From the NCBI GenBank assembly GCA_007753675.1, contig CP036432.1, positions 3,074,394-3,138,393 of the forward strand: a stretch of 64,000 nucleotides of DNA. Direction: 5' to 3'. Position numbers and translations under genes: made by a program. Shown piece after piece: positions 7,677 to 16,140 of the stretch. The DNA comes from Stieleria magnilauensis. GTDB lineage: Bacteria > Planctomycetota > Planctomycetia > Pirellulales > Pirellulaceae. The notes below the pieces were generated by a model. That model did no database searches. It was not told the origin of the DNA and worked only from the letters and a program-made list of their open reading frames with translations. Position 1 is the first letter of the stretch, and every line of letters begins with the position of its first letter.

Positions 7677-9460
7677 TGAAGTACTTAGTCATCGCCTTCA
7701 CCGCCACGCTGCTGCTGGCATTTGATGTCCCATCCCACGACACACATGCCGACGACGCGGTTTCGCGTCCGTCAAATGAGACGCTTCGCGCGTTGATGGA
7801 CCAGGTCTGGGAATTCGAACTCGACGAATACCCGCTGCTGGCCACCGATGTCGGTGACCCGCGCGGACAAGACCGACTGGCCAGCAACACCCCCGCCGAC
7901 CTCCAACGCCGTCAGCTGGCCCGCGCCGGATTCCTCAAGTCCCTCGACGCCATCGATCTGTCGTCGCTCGACGCGGAAGACCAAGTCGACGTGGACTTGT
8001 TGCGTCGCAAGTTGGAAACCGAACAAACGGATTACCGGCTGGGTCTGCACTTGATGCCGATCAACAATCGCGAAGGTTTCCACATCGGCTTGCCCGAGTT
8101 GCCGCGACAAATGAATCCCGATTCGCGCCAGGACATGGAAAACTACATCGCGCGGCTCAATCAGTTTCCACGCTACGTTGCCGAACAAATCGCGCTGTTG
8201 CGTCAAGGCATCGATGCCGGTTTGACTCAACCGGCCATCATCATGCGAGACAGCGTCCGGCAGGCCCAGGCTCACGTGGTGGACGACCCCGAAGAGTCGC
8301 TGTTCCTGACCAACCTGGCCGAGGAATCGATCGCCAAGCTATCCGAGAAAGATTGGAACGAGCTGCGTCCCAAAGTTCTCGATGCGATCCGGCATAGTGT
8401 CATTCCCGCCTACCGTGACTTCGCCGAGTTCCTGAAAACGACCTACGTTCCGGCATGCCGAGGAAGCATCGCGGCTCGATCGCTGCCCGGCGGCCAAGCG
8501 TTGTACCAGGCACAAATCCGCAAGTTCACGACGCTGGAGATGACACCCGACGAGTTGCATCAGACCGGGATTCGTGAAAATGCCCGAATCCGATCGCAGA
8601 TGGAAGCGATCAAAGACCGGGTCAAGTTTGACGGTGACCTGCAAGCGTTCTTAAAACACCTCCGCACCGATCCCAAGTTCTATCCCAAGACCAAGGAAGA
8701 ACTGCTCAAGGAAGTCGCTTACATCTTGAAGCAAGCCGACGGGCGGCTTCCCAATCTGTTCGGCAAACTTCCCCGCACACCGTACGGGATTCGCGAAGTC
8801 CCCGACTATGTCGCGCCGCAAACCACGTCGGCGTATTATTGGCCGCCCGCGACCGACGGCACCCGTGGCGGGTTTTACTACGTCAACACGTACAACCTGT
8901 CGGCCCGCCCGCTTTATCAACTCGAGGCCCTCTCGTTTCACGAAGCGGTGCCCGGTCACCATTTACAATTGGCCCTTCAAGCGGAATTGGAGGGACTGCA
9001 TCCGATCCGCAAGCAGAGCAATTTCACCGCGTTCATCGAAGGCTGGGCGCTGTACAGCGAAAAGCTGGGCAGTGAACTCGGATTCTATAAAGATCCCTAC
9101 CAGGAGTTCGGCCGGCTGAGCATGGAAGCCTGGCGGGCGAGTCGATTGGTCGTCGATACCGGCATCCATGCTAAAGGCTGGACGCGGCAACAGGCGATCA
9201 CGTACATGCAAGAGAATACGGCGTTGTCGGAGCACAACATCGTTGCCGAAGTCGATCGCTACATCGGCTGGCCGGGACAAGCGTTGGGATACAAGGTCGG
9301 CGAGCTGTTCATCACGGAACTACGAGAACGTGCTGAAACGCAGCTCGGCGATGCGTTTGACGTCCGGAAGTTTCACGACGCCGTGCTGAGCTCCGGTTCG
9401 ATCCCCTTGCCGGTGCTGGAACGCAAGATCGAGCGGTTTATCGAGCAGGGTGCTCAATAA
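7676..9460 (+). CDS. DUF885 family secreted metallopeptidase-like protein
   Basis: 594 aa from the ATG at 7676, which overlaps the TGA of the PAS-AraC regulator by one base. A longer in-frame extension to 7469 only re-reads the regulator gene and is rejected. The N-terminus is a signal peptide (MKYLVIAFTATLLLAFD). The helical body has the family signature HEAVPGHH at about residues 422-429, a HExxH-type zinc site, with a further Glu in FIEGWALYSEKLG. DUF885 proteins are gluzincin-like peptidases of the periplasm or cell surface. Coupling to the regulator suggests it may supply peptides or proline-rich substrates to the neighbouring catabolic operon; that is inference. Confidence 0.85.
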   Translation: MKYLVIAFTATLLLAFDVPSHDTHADDAVSRPSNETLRALMDQVWEFELDEYPLLATDVGDPRGQDRLASNTPADLQRRQLARAGFLKSLDAIDLSSLDAEDQVDVDLLRRKLETEQTDYRLGLHLMPINNREGFHIGLPELPRQMNPDSRQDMENYIARLNQFPRYVAEQIALLRQGIDAGLTQPAIIMRDSVRQAQAHVVDDPEESLFLTNLAEESIAKLSEKDWNELRPKVLDAIRHSVIPAYRDFAEFLKTTYVPACRGSIAARSLPGGQALYQAQIRKFTTLEMTPDELHQTGIRENARIRSQMEAIKDRVKFDGDLQAFLKHLRTDPKFYPKTKEELLKEVAYILKQADGRLPNLFGKLPRTPYGIREVPDYVAPQTTSAYYWPPATDGTRGGFYYVNTYNLSARPLYQLEALSFHEAVPGHHLQLALQAELEGLHPIRKQSNFTAFIEGWALYSEKLGSELGFYKDPYQEFGRLSMEAWRASRLVVDTGIHAKGWTRQQAITYMQENTALSEHNIVAEVDRYIGWPGQALGYKVGELFITELRERAETQLGDAFDVRKFHDAVLSSGSIPLPVLERKIERFIEQGAQ

Positions 9461-9495
9461 CGCAGGGTGCTCAGTAACGCAGGGTGCTCAGTAAC
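9445..9495. repeat. Three tandem copies of a 17-bp unit across a stop codon
   Basis: The unit GCAGGGTGCTCARTAAC occurs at 9445-9461, 9462-9478 and 9479-9495. The first copy contains the TAA stop of the DUF885 gene. Copies two and three are downstream and identical, and the first differs by one base. Confidence 0.9.
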
Positions 9496-9499
9496 ATCG

Positions 9500-10516
9500 T
9501 CACCTCTGGGTCACCAAACCGACCCCCACGATCGCAACGCCCATGCCGATGAAGTGCCCCATTGAGGACGGTTCGTGCAAGACACCGATCGCCAAGCACA
9601 TCGTCAGGACCGGCCCTGCGCTGCCGATGACCGCCGTTCGCGTCGCACCGATTCGCATGATCGCCTCATTGATCATGAAACTGGGGATCAGCGTGCAGAC
9701 GATTGCCAACACAAATCCATATCCCAAAACGACCGGCCGGGCGGATGTCAGTTGCGCGACGTCGCCTTCGGCCAAAAAATGGATTGCGACGAATACCGTC
9801 GATCCGATCATCGCAAGACTGGTGAATTGCCGACTCCCCATCGATTGCATGATGGGTTTAGCCAACAGAATATAGATCGCGTAACTGATCGCGGATCCGC
9901 TGACCAAAATCACGCCCCACGTGACGTGCGTGCCGTCGCTGAGCAATCGCTCCTGACTGTACATCATCGCGATACCGCCGTAACACAACAGAATCGACAG
10001 GATAATCCGTCGGTTCAGCACTTCGCCCAGAAACATCCAGGCCAGAATCGCGACGATTGCGGGATACACGAACAAGGTCAACCGTTCTAACTGGGCGGTG
10101 ATGTATTGCAGCCCGCTCAGATCCAGATAGGAAGCAAGGTAGTAGCCGAGGAAGCCTAAGACGATCGCTCGTAAGAAAAGCTGGGGGCGGATCGGTTTGG
10201 CGCCGGATGACCTGCGAACCTGCCAGAACACGGCGAGATAAAACGGTAGCGCGAATGCGAGACGGAGCATCAGCAACATTGTCGGCTCCGCCCCCTCGGC
10301 GTACGCCAACTTGATAAAGATCGATTTCAACGCGAACAAAAACGTGCCGATGATCGCCAGTAGAATCCCCGTCGTAAATTGGCTCGGCCGGTCGACTGGA
10401 GAATCACTTTCGGATCCAACTGGATCGTCGTCATCAGAGGCGTTCAAGGCACAATTCGCATGGCGGGGGTGTTGAGCAAACAAGGTGGGACATCCATGGT
10501 CCGCTGGGATCGACAA
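9500..10516 (-). CDS. EamA/DMT-family transporter
   Basis: A protein of up to 338 aa from a TTG at 10516; the first 45 residues are polar and the real start may be further in. From residue about 48 there are roughly ten hydrophobic helices in two EamA repeats (for example TGILLAIIGTFLFALKSIFI and the second half starting HVTWGVILVSGSAISYAIYI). The family exports metabolites or amino acids through the inner membrane. The gene converges with the DUF885 gene and ends 4 bp after its tandem 17-bp repeat. The substrate is unknown. Confidence 0.85.
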   Translation of the reverse strand: MSIPADHGCPTLFAQHPRHANCALNASDDDDPVGSESDSPVDRPSQFTTGILLAIIGTFLFALKSIFIKLAYAEGAEPTMLLMLRLAFALPFYLAVFWQVRRSSGAKPIRPQLFLRAIVLGFLGYYLASYLDLSGLQYITAQLERLTLFVYPAIVAILAWMFLGEVLNRRIILSILLCYGGIAMMYSQERLLSDGTHVTWGVILVSGSAISYAIYILLAKPIMQSMGSRQFTSLAMIGSTVFVAIHFLAEGDVAQLTSARPVVLGYGFVLAIVCTLIPSFMINEAIMRIGATRTAVIGSAGPVLTMCLAIGVLHEPSSMGHFIGMGVAIVGVGLVTQR

Positions 10517-10590
10517 GCCAGCGACGCCAAAGGTTCACCTCAACACCCGCGAATCGAAACCCGCACCGCTGGCCATCCACCCCACCTCAA

Positions 10591-11943
10591 TCACGCGATC
10601 AGGTCCTTCACGATCCGACCGTGGACATCGGTCAAACGGAAATCACGGCCGGCATGACGGAAGGTCAGCTTTTCGTGGTTGATGCCCAACTGGTGCAACA
10701 TCGTGGCGTGCAAATCGTGGACTTCGACGGGATCTTCGACCGTGTATTTTCCGATCTCGTCGGTCGCACCATGAACGTGACCGCCCTTGAACCCGCCGCC
10801 GGCCAGCCACACGCTAAAACAATCGCGATGGTGTCCGCGCCCATTTTTTCCTTCTTTCGTCGGAGTCCGCCCGAACTCGGTCGCCCACAACACGATCGTG
10901 TCCTTCAACATGCCCCGCTGACGCAGATCCGTAATCAACGCCGCGGTGGGCTGGTCGACGTTGCGGGCCAAATCCGCATGCTCCTTCATCTCGCCGTGTG
11001 AATCCCAATTGGGCCGCGATCCGGTGTCGATCAATTCGATGAAGCGAACACCGCGTTCGGCCAGACGACGGGCGACCAAACACTGCCACGCAAAATCCGC
11101 CCCCGGACCTTTGACTTTGCGGTCCAGTCCGTACAGCCGTCGAACGTGTTCCGGTTCCTGCTGGACATCGAACGCCTCGGGTGCCGCTTGCTGCATTTGA
11201 AACGCCGTCTCGAACGACTTGATTCGGGCCGCCAACGCGCTATCGTGTGGACGCTGACGGGCATGGCGCTCGTTGAATTGATCCACCAGGTCGAATTCCA
11301 AATCTTGCAACTGTCCCGTCTTACCGGGCGGGTTCAGGTTCGCGATCGGATTCTTCCCCGGCAACACGCGCGTGCCCTGATGGAACGCCGGAAGAAAATC
11401 ACTCGCGTAAACCTGTGTACCGCCATAGGGTAAATGGGGCGCGATCACGATGAAACTGGGTAGGTTCTGATTGACCGTCCCCAGTCCGTAGCTGATCCAT
11501 GACCCCATGCTCGGCCGGGCAAAGGTCGGCGATCCGGTGTGCATCCCCAGCGTGGCTTCGGAGTGATCAAAGTGCGACGCTTTCATTGACCGGATCAGAC
11601 AGATTTCGTCCATCACGTCACGAACATGCGGAAAGATATCGCTGACCAGCGTGCCACATTTCTGATTCGGCTTGGCACCGAACAGATTGCCCATCAATCG
11701 ATCTTTTCCGCTGCCGTCACGACCACCGCTGGTCGGTTTGGGATCGAACGTGTCGATGTGCGAAACGCCGCCGGTGGCATAAATGAAGATCACGTTCTTT
11801 GCGGTCGGGCGATGGTGCGTCGCCTTGGGACCGAGCGGATCGGACTGCTCGGCCAACAACTGCGACACGATTCCCGGCATCATCAACGAACCGCCGACCA
11901 TCGATCGAATCATCGTTCGCCGATTCAGATTTGAATTCAACAT
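10591..11943 (-). CDS. DUF1501 domain-containing protein with Tat-type signal
   Basis: 450 aa from the ATG at 11943. The upstream in-frame extension contains no recognisable sequence. The N-terminus reads LNRRTMIRSMVGGS, a twin-arginine-like signal typical of this family. Core motifs include FIYATGGVSHIDTFDPKP, GSWISYGLGT and the C-terminal VLWATEFGRTPTKEGKNGRGHH, which place it in the alkaline-phosphatase-like (sulfatase-related) superfamily. DUF1501 genes in planctomycetes almost always pair with a DUF1549/DUF1553 cytochrome c gene, as here. The biochemical role is undefined. Confidence 0.92.
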   Translation of the reverse strand: MLNSNLNRRTMIRSMVGGSLMMPGIVSQLLAEQSDPLGPKATHHRPTAKNVIFIYATGGVSHIDTFDPKPTSGGRDGSGKDRLMGNLFGAKPNQKCGTLVSDIFPHVRDVMDEICLIRSMKASHFDHSEATLGMHTGSPTFARPSMGSWISYGLGTVNQNLPSFIVIAPHLPYGGTQVYASDFLPAFHQGTRVLPGKNPIANLNPPGKTGQLQDLEFDLVDQFNERHARQRPHDSALAARIKSFETAFQMQQAAPEAFDVQQEPEHVRRLYGLDRKVKGPGADFAWQCLVARRLAERGVRFIELIDTGSRPNWDSHGEMKEHADLARNVDQPTAALITDLRQRGMLKDTIVLWATEFGRTPTKEGKNGRGHHRDCFSVWLAGGGFKGGHVHGATDEIGKYTVEDPVEVHDLHATMLHQLGINHEKLTFRHAGRDFRLTDVHGRIVKDLIA

Positions 11944-11978
11944 CACTGGGGACCCGAGGCAAAGGAAGGTGTGAGACG

Positions 11979-14402
11979 TTAATCCAGGTACAAGAATTCG
12001 TTCAACCGGAACAAGCTGCGGACCAGACTGGCCCACACCTGGCGTTCTTGATCGTCGCCGTCACCGATGCGACCGGCGACCTTTTCCAAATGCGCCTGCA
12101 ACAGCTGCGTTTCGTCGCTTGTCGGGGGACGAGACAAGACGGTGCGGAAGGCAAATTCGACTCGCGATTTCGTGTCGCCCGGCTGTTTCAGCACCCTGTC
12201 GGCAAACCGTGTCGATTGATCGTGCAAAAACTGGTCGTTGGCGAAATACAACGCCTGCAGCGCGGTGATCGACTGGTCACGCCGACTGGTACAGGCATTC
12301 GGATCGGGGCCGTCGAAGGTCTGAAAGTACGACCCGGCCGTCAAACGTTTGGTCATCAAATAGACGCTGCGTTTGTTGCTGGGGTAGTCGTCGTTGAAGG
12401 GGTGGTGTTGGGTGTATTTCCATTGATCGCGAGGCGGAAACGGGTAGGGCTCGGTTTGCGGCGTCAAATCGAGTGTCCCGGCGATCATCAGCACGGTATC
12501 ACGAATCGATTCGGCGTCCAAACGCTGTCGATTGAACCGCCAGTGCAGTTGATTGTTGGGATCGTGCGCCAAGTTCTCCGGCACACTGGCACTGGACAGT
12601 GCGTAGGTGCGAGACGTCATGATGCGTCGCTGCAGATGCTTGAGCGACCAACCGTTGTTGATGAAATCGGTGGCCAGCCAATCGAGCAACTGGGGATGCG
12701 TCGGTGATTCACCACGCAGTCCGAAATCGCTGGTGCTGGGGACAATCCCCGTGCCGAAGTGTCGCTGCCAAACTCGATTGACGATCACACGTGCGGTCAA
12801 CGGATTCTCCGGATGGGTGATCCACTGTGCCAACTGTTTGCGGCCGCTGGTGGATTGGGCCAGATCGGATTCAAGCTTCCAACCGCCAAGGATTTCAGGA
12901 AACCCTCGCGGGACTTCGGCGCCCGGACGTGTGGGCTCTCCCTTGATTTGAATCCGCGCGTCCACCGCATCGGCATCCGCGACGGCGTAGGCACTGGGAA
13001 TGTCCGGCAACTGTCGCAGGTGTTCGGCAAGCGCTTCGCCGGCCTTGCGAGCCTTGATCAGCATGCCGTCCAACTCGTCGCGCATTTTTCGCTGCTGTTC
13101 CAGCGTGCTTTCTTTTTCACGCCGGGCGTTGTCTTCTGCTTTCGCTTCGCAACGATCCAGATGTTTTTGCAGTTCGGCGACCAGCTTGTCCGTTTCGGGT
13201 TGAAACTTGCCAAGCCTTGTTTGCGTTTCGGCTTGGTCAAGCAAACTGACAAAGTCGCGTTGTGTTTGAAACAGTTCGATTCCGGGGAACGGATACCGCG
13301 TGCTGGCAAAGATTCCATACAACGCGTAGTAGTCGCGGGTACTGACGGGATCGAATTTGTGATCGTGGCAACGGGCACACGCCAGGGTCAGCCCCATCAT
13401 CGTGCGACCGACGTTGTCAATCGTGTCTTCGATTGTCAAATGCCAAGGATAGCGTTCGACCAAGGATCCGAATCGCCGGGCCATCGCCAAGTAACCGGTC
13501 GCAATCGTTTGGCGGTTACGTTCGGCAAGCGACGAGGCGGGTAACAGATCGCCGGCGATCTGCTCGGCGATAAACCGATCGTACGGCAGGTCATCGTTCA
13601 GCGAATCGATGATGTAATTGCGATACAGATACGCTTGCGGAATCGGAAAATCGGAATTGTCTCCGGCGGTATCGGCGTAGCGCACCCAATCCATCCAGTG
13701 CCTTCCCCATCGCTGACCGTAAGTCGGCCGACTGAGCAACTCGTCGACAAGTTCTGCCATCGCATCGGCTGTGCCGATGGCAGCGACGCGGTCGGCGAAC
13801 GCATCGACTTCCTCGATCGTCGGCGGCAATCCCGTCAGCCCATACGTCGCCCTGCGGACCAACACGATCGGCGCGGCGTCATCGACGACCGCCAACCCCG
13901 CCGCTTCACGCCGTGCTTGGATCAATCGATCCAGATCGCCGCGCGGCCAGCTGGGGTCGGCGACGGGCGGCGGTGAGATTGAACGGATCGGCTGGAACGC
14001 CCAGTGGTCACTCTCCAGCGGCGGTTCGTCGGACGGTTCCGTGGCGTCCGTCCAAGCTGCCCCCGATTGAATCCAACGTTCCAGTTGATTGATTTCTGCA
14101 TCGGACAATCGATCACCTTCGGGAGGCATTCGATCGTCTTCGTCGCTCGACTTCACCCGCGCCAACAGTCCACTTTCCTCTGGCTTTCCGGGAACGATCG
14201 CTGCCGTCCCCGAATCCGCTTCGGCAAACGCGTCGCTGGATCGATCCAGTCGCAGCCCGCCGTTTTGCTCCTCCGGCCCATGGCAATCGATGCAGTGCCG
14301 CTGAAATAGAGGTTGGATCTGACCCGAAAAATCAACGCCTGGGTCGGCAAATGCCGGTATCACGCTCAGGCCGATCATACCGGCAAGGAAAAGACGAATC
14401 AT
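11979..14402 (-). CDS. Planctomycete cytochrome c (PSCyt1/DUF1549/DUF1553) protein
   Basis: An 807-aa secreted protein with a signal peptide (residues 1-19). Its single haem-binding motif is CIDCH (C37, C40, H41), in the PSCyt1 domain up to about residue 115. DUF1549 follows (about 145-360, with GRHWMDWVRYADTAGDN and CARCHDHKFDPVS, which adds a second CxxCH at about residue 347). Next is a Lys/Glu-rich coiled coil near residues 400-460. DUF1553 is at about 510-770 (NRVWQRHFGTGIV and the ALSSASVPEN region). It is the first gene of a two-gene operon with the DUF1501 gene 35 bp downstream. The family is a planctomycete hallmark; electron-transfer partners are unknown. Confidence 0.93.
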   Translation of the reverse strand: MIRLFLAGMIGLSVIPAFADPGVDFSGQIQPLFQRHCIDCHGPEEQNGGLRLDRSSDAFAEADSGTAAIVPGKPEESGLLARVKSSDEDDRMPPEGDRLSDAEINQLERWIQSGAAWTDATEPSDEPPLESDHWAFQPIRSISPPPVADPSWPRGDLDRLIQARREAAGLAVVDDAAPIVLVRRATYGLTGLPPTIEEVDAFADRVAAIGTADAMAELVDELLSRPTYGQRWGRHWMDWVRYADTAGDNSDFPIPQAYLYRNYIIDSLNDDLPYDRFIAEQIAGDLLPASSLAERNRQTIATGYLAMARRFGSLVERYPWHLTIEDTIDNVGRTMMGLTLACARCHDHKFDPVSTRDYYALYGIFASTRYPFPGIELFQTQRDFVSLLDQAETQTRLGKFQPETDKLVAELQKHLDRCEAKAEDNARREKESTLEQQRKMRDELDGMLIKARKAGEALAEHLRQLPDIPSAYAVADADAVDARIQIKGEPTRPGAEVPRGFPEILGGWKLESDLAQSTSGRKQLAQWITHPENPLTARVIVNRVWQRHFGTGIVPSTSDFGLRGESPTHPQLLDWLATDFINNGWSLKHLQRRIMTSRTYALSSASVPENLAHDPNNQLHWRFNRQRLDAESIRDTVLMIAGTLDLTPQTEPYPFPPRDQWKYTQHHPFNDDYPSNKRSVYLMTKRLTAGSYFQTFDGPDPNACTSRRDQSITALQALYFANDQFLHDQSTRFADRVLKQPGDTKSRVEFAFRTVLSRPPTSDETQLLQAHLEKVAGRIGDGDDQERQVWASLVRSLFRLNEFLYLD

Positions 14403-14481
14403 GGATTCACAATCGTCCCAAGAGGCGAGGCGGGGGGGAGGGATGCGGAAGCTCCATTAGTTTAACGCAATCCCGCCGAAC

Positions 14482-15990
14482 TCAACTGGCTCCGCTGATT
14501 TTTCTCGCCAATGCTTTCCCCGCCGAGATTACCGGAGCGATCCCGACTCCGCCGAGCGCGTTGCTGACCAGGTGCAGGTTCGGGATCTGGTCCATCGCCC
14601 GCCGAATCGTCTCGACACGTTTGAGATGGCCGACATGATACTGGGGCATCGCGTTGTTCCAACGCACGACGCGGGCCAGCGTTTCTGTTCCCGTCATGCC
14701 GATCAGTTCGGCAAGCTCACCGCGCACCATTTCGACGATCTCGTCGTCGGATTGCTCCAGCAGTTCCGGCTGCAGTGCGCCGCCGACAAACACTCGAATG
14801 ATGGTATGATCGCTGGGGCAGCGGATCGGATACTTGTGACTGGCGAAGCTGACCGCCAGGATCTTTCGCTGTTCGATTTTGGGAACCACGAAACCGAACT
14901 GATTGGGCAGTCGCGTGATTTGGGACTTCGGCACGCACAGGACGACGATCGCCGTCGACGCCGACTCGATCGATGACAACGCCTCGGCGGCGGTTTCGCT
15001 GGCCGCCTGGATGGCTTCCCCAGTCACGGTGCGAAGCAGCCGCGCCGACACGGCCGCGGGCGTGGCCAAGACGACTTCGTCAAAGGATTCGGCGCCCCGC
15101 TCGGAACGAATTTCCCAGGTGCCCGCTTGAGAGTGGCTGGTTTGATCGGCGTTCCAGTGCAAGGCGTGGATCGGCGTTTCGGTCTGAATCGACTTTTCAC
15201 CGATCGCCACCGCAAGCGTGTCGATCAGCTGCTTCATCCCGTTGGGAAAGCCACGGAATTTTTCGTACCTCGCCCCGGCGCTGTTCCGTTCGGTCCGGTC
15301 CTTGTCTTCGCGCCGCCGCGCGAGTGTCGCCTGAGCCAATGAGCCGTGCTTTTGGACCATCGCGACCATCGGAGCCATCGTCGCCTTCATGCTCAATTTT
15401 TCGATGTCGGCGGTGTAGATCCCGGCGACCAGCGGCCCGACCAGCCGATCGAGCACCTCGGCGCCCATGCGATGGCGGACGAATTCCGCGACGCTGATGT
15501 CGTCGGTCGCATCGTCCATGCTCAGCTGACTGTTGACGAACCGTTCGGCCAGAAAACGCAGCTTCCCCGGGACCGACAACAAGGGCGTGGTGACCATTTG
15601 CCAAAGCTTGGTCGCCCGCATCAGAACAAAGCCATCGGGGATCGGTACCAGCTTGCCGCGGTGCACGATCATCGCACCGGCTCGCGTGGTGTCGGGAACG
15701 ATCAACTGATCTTCCACGCCCAGATCCCGACACAGTTCGATGGCGGCCGGCGGCTCGGTAGCAAACATGTCGGCGCCGTGATCGATCACAAAGCAGCCGT
15801 GCTGGTCCGTTTCGATCCGCTCGGTGTCGATCACTCCGCCAAGCCGCGACGACGACTCGTACAGCGTGACGGTCGCGGCCGGCGAGAAACGTTTTAAATA
15901 ATACGCGGTGGCGAGTCCGGACAGGCCACCGCCGATCACCGCAATCCGTTGAGCAGTCGAGCGTGACCTCGGCTCCGACTTATCGTCCAT
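14482..15990 (-). CDS. hemY: Oxygen-dependent protoporphyrinogen oxidase
   Basis: About 502 aa from the ATG at 15990, preceded by an in-frame GTG codon. FAD-binding GGGLSGLATAYYL lies near residue 22, followed by LYESSSRLGGVI. The middle matches the HemG/HemY family (VAEFVRHRMGAEVLDRLVGPLVAGIYTADIEKLSM and a FPNGMKQLIDTLA stretch), and the C-terminus closes with NLHLVSNALGGVGIAPVISAGKALA. The enzyme oxidises protoporphyrinogen IX to protoporphyrin IX, the penultimate step of haem synthesis, using O2. No other haem gene is adjacent. The nearby cytochrome c gene is a haem user but probably a chance neighbour. Confidence 0.9.
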   Translation of the reverse strand: MDDKSEPRSRSTAQRIAVIGGGLSGLATAYYLKRFSPAATVTLYESSSRLGGVIDTERIETDQHGCFVIDHGADMFATEPPAAIELCRDLGVEDQLIVPDTTRAGAMIVHRGKLVPIPDGFVLMRATKLWQMVTTPLLSVPGKLRFLAERFVNSQLSMDDATDDISVAEFVRHRMGAEVLDRLVGPLVAGIYTADIEKLSMKATMAPMVAMVQKHGSLAQATLARRREDKDRTERNSAGARYEKFRGFPNGMKQLIDTLAVAIGEKSIQTETPIHALHWNADQTSHSQAGTWEIRSERGAESFDEVVLATPAAVSARLLRTVTGEAIQAASETAAEALSSIESASTAIVVLCVPKSQITRLPNQFGFVVPKIEQRKILAVSFASHKYPIRCPSDHTIIRVFVGGALQPELLEQSDDEIVEMVRGELAELIGMTGTETLARVVRWNNAMPQYHVGHLKRVETIRRAMDQIPNLHLVSNALGGVGIAPVISAGKALARKISGAS

Positions 15991-16140
15991 CACCGTCCTG
16001 TTCCATCATCAGTTGCGAAGCACACGAGCGAAGTTGCGGTGTCATGGCGTGAGCCGATTGCGTGCTAGTAATCGGGTTCCCACGGTCAGCCGCGGCTTAC
16101 GCCGACCGCTCGATAGCCGGCCAACCCCTTGATGACGCGT

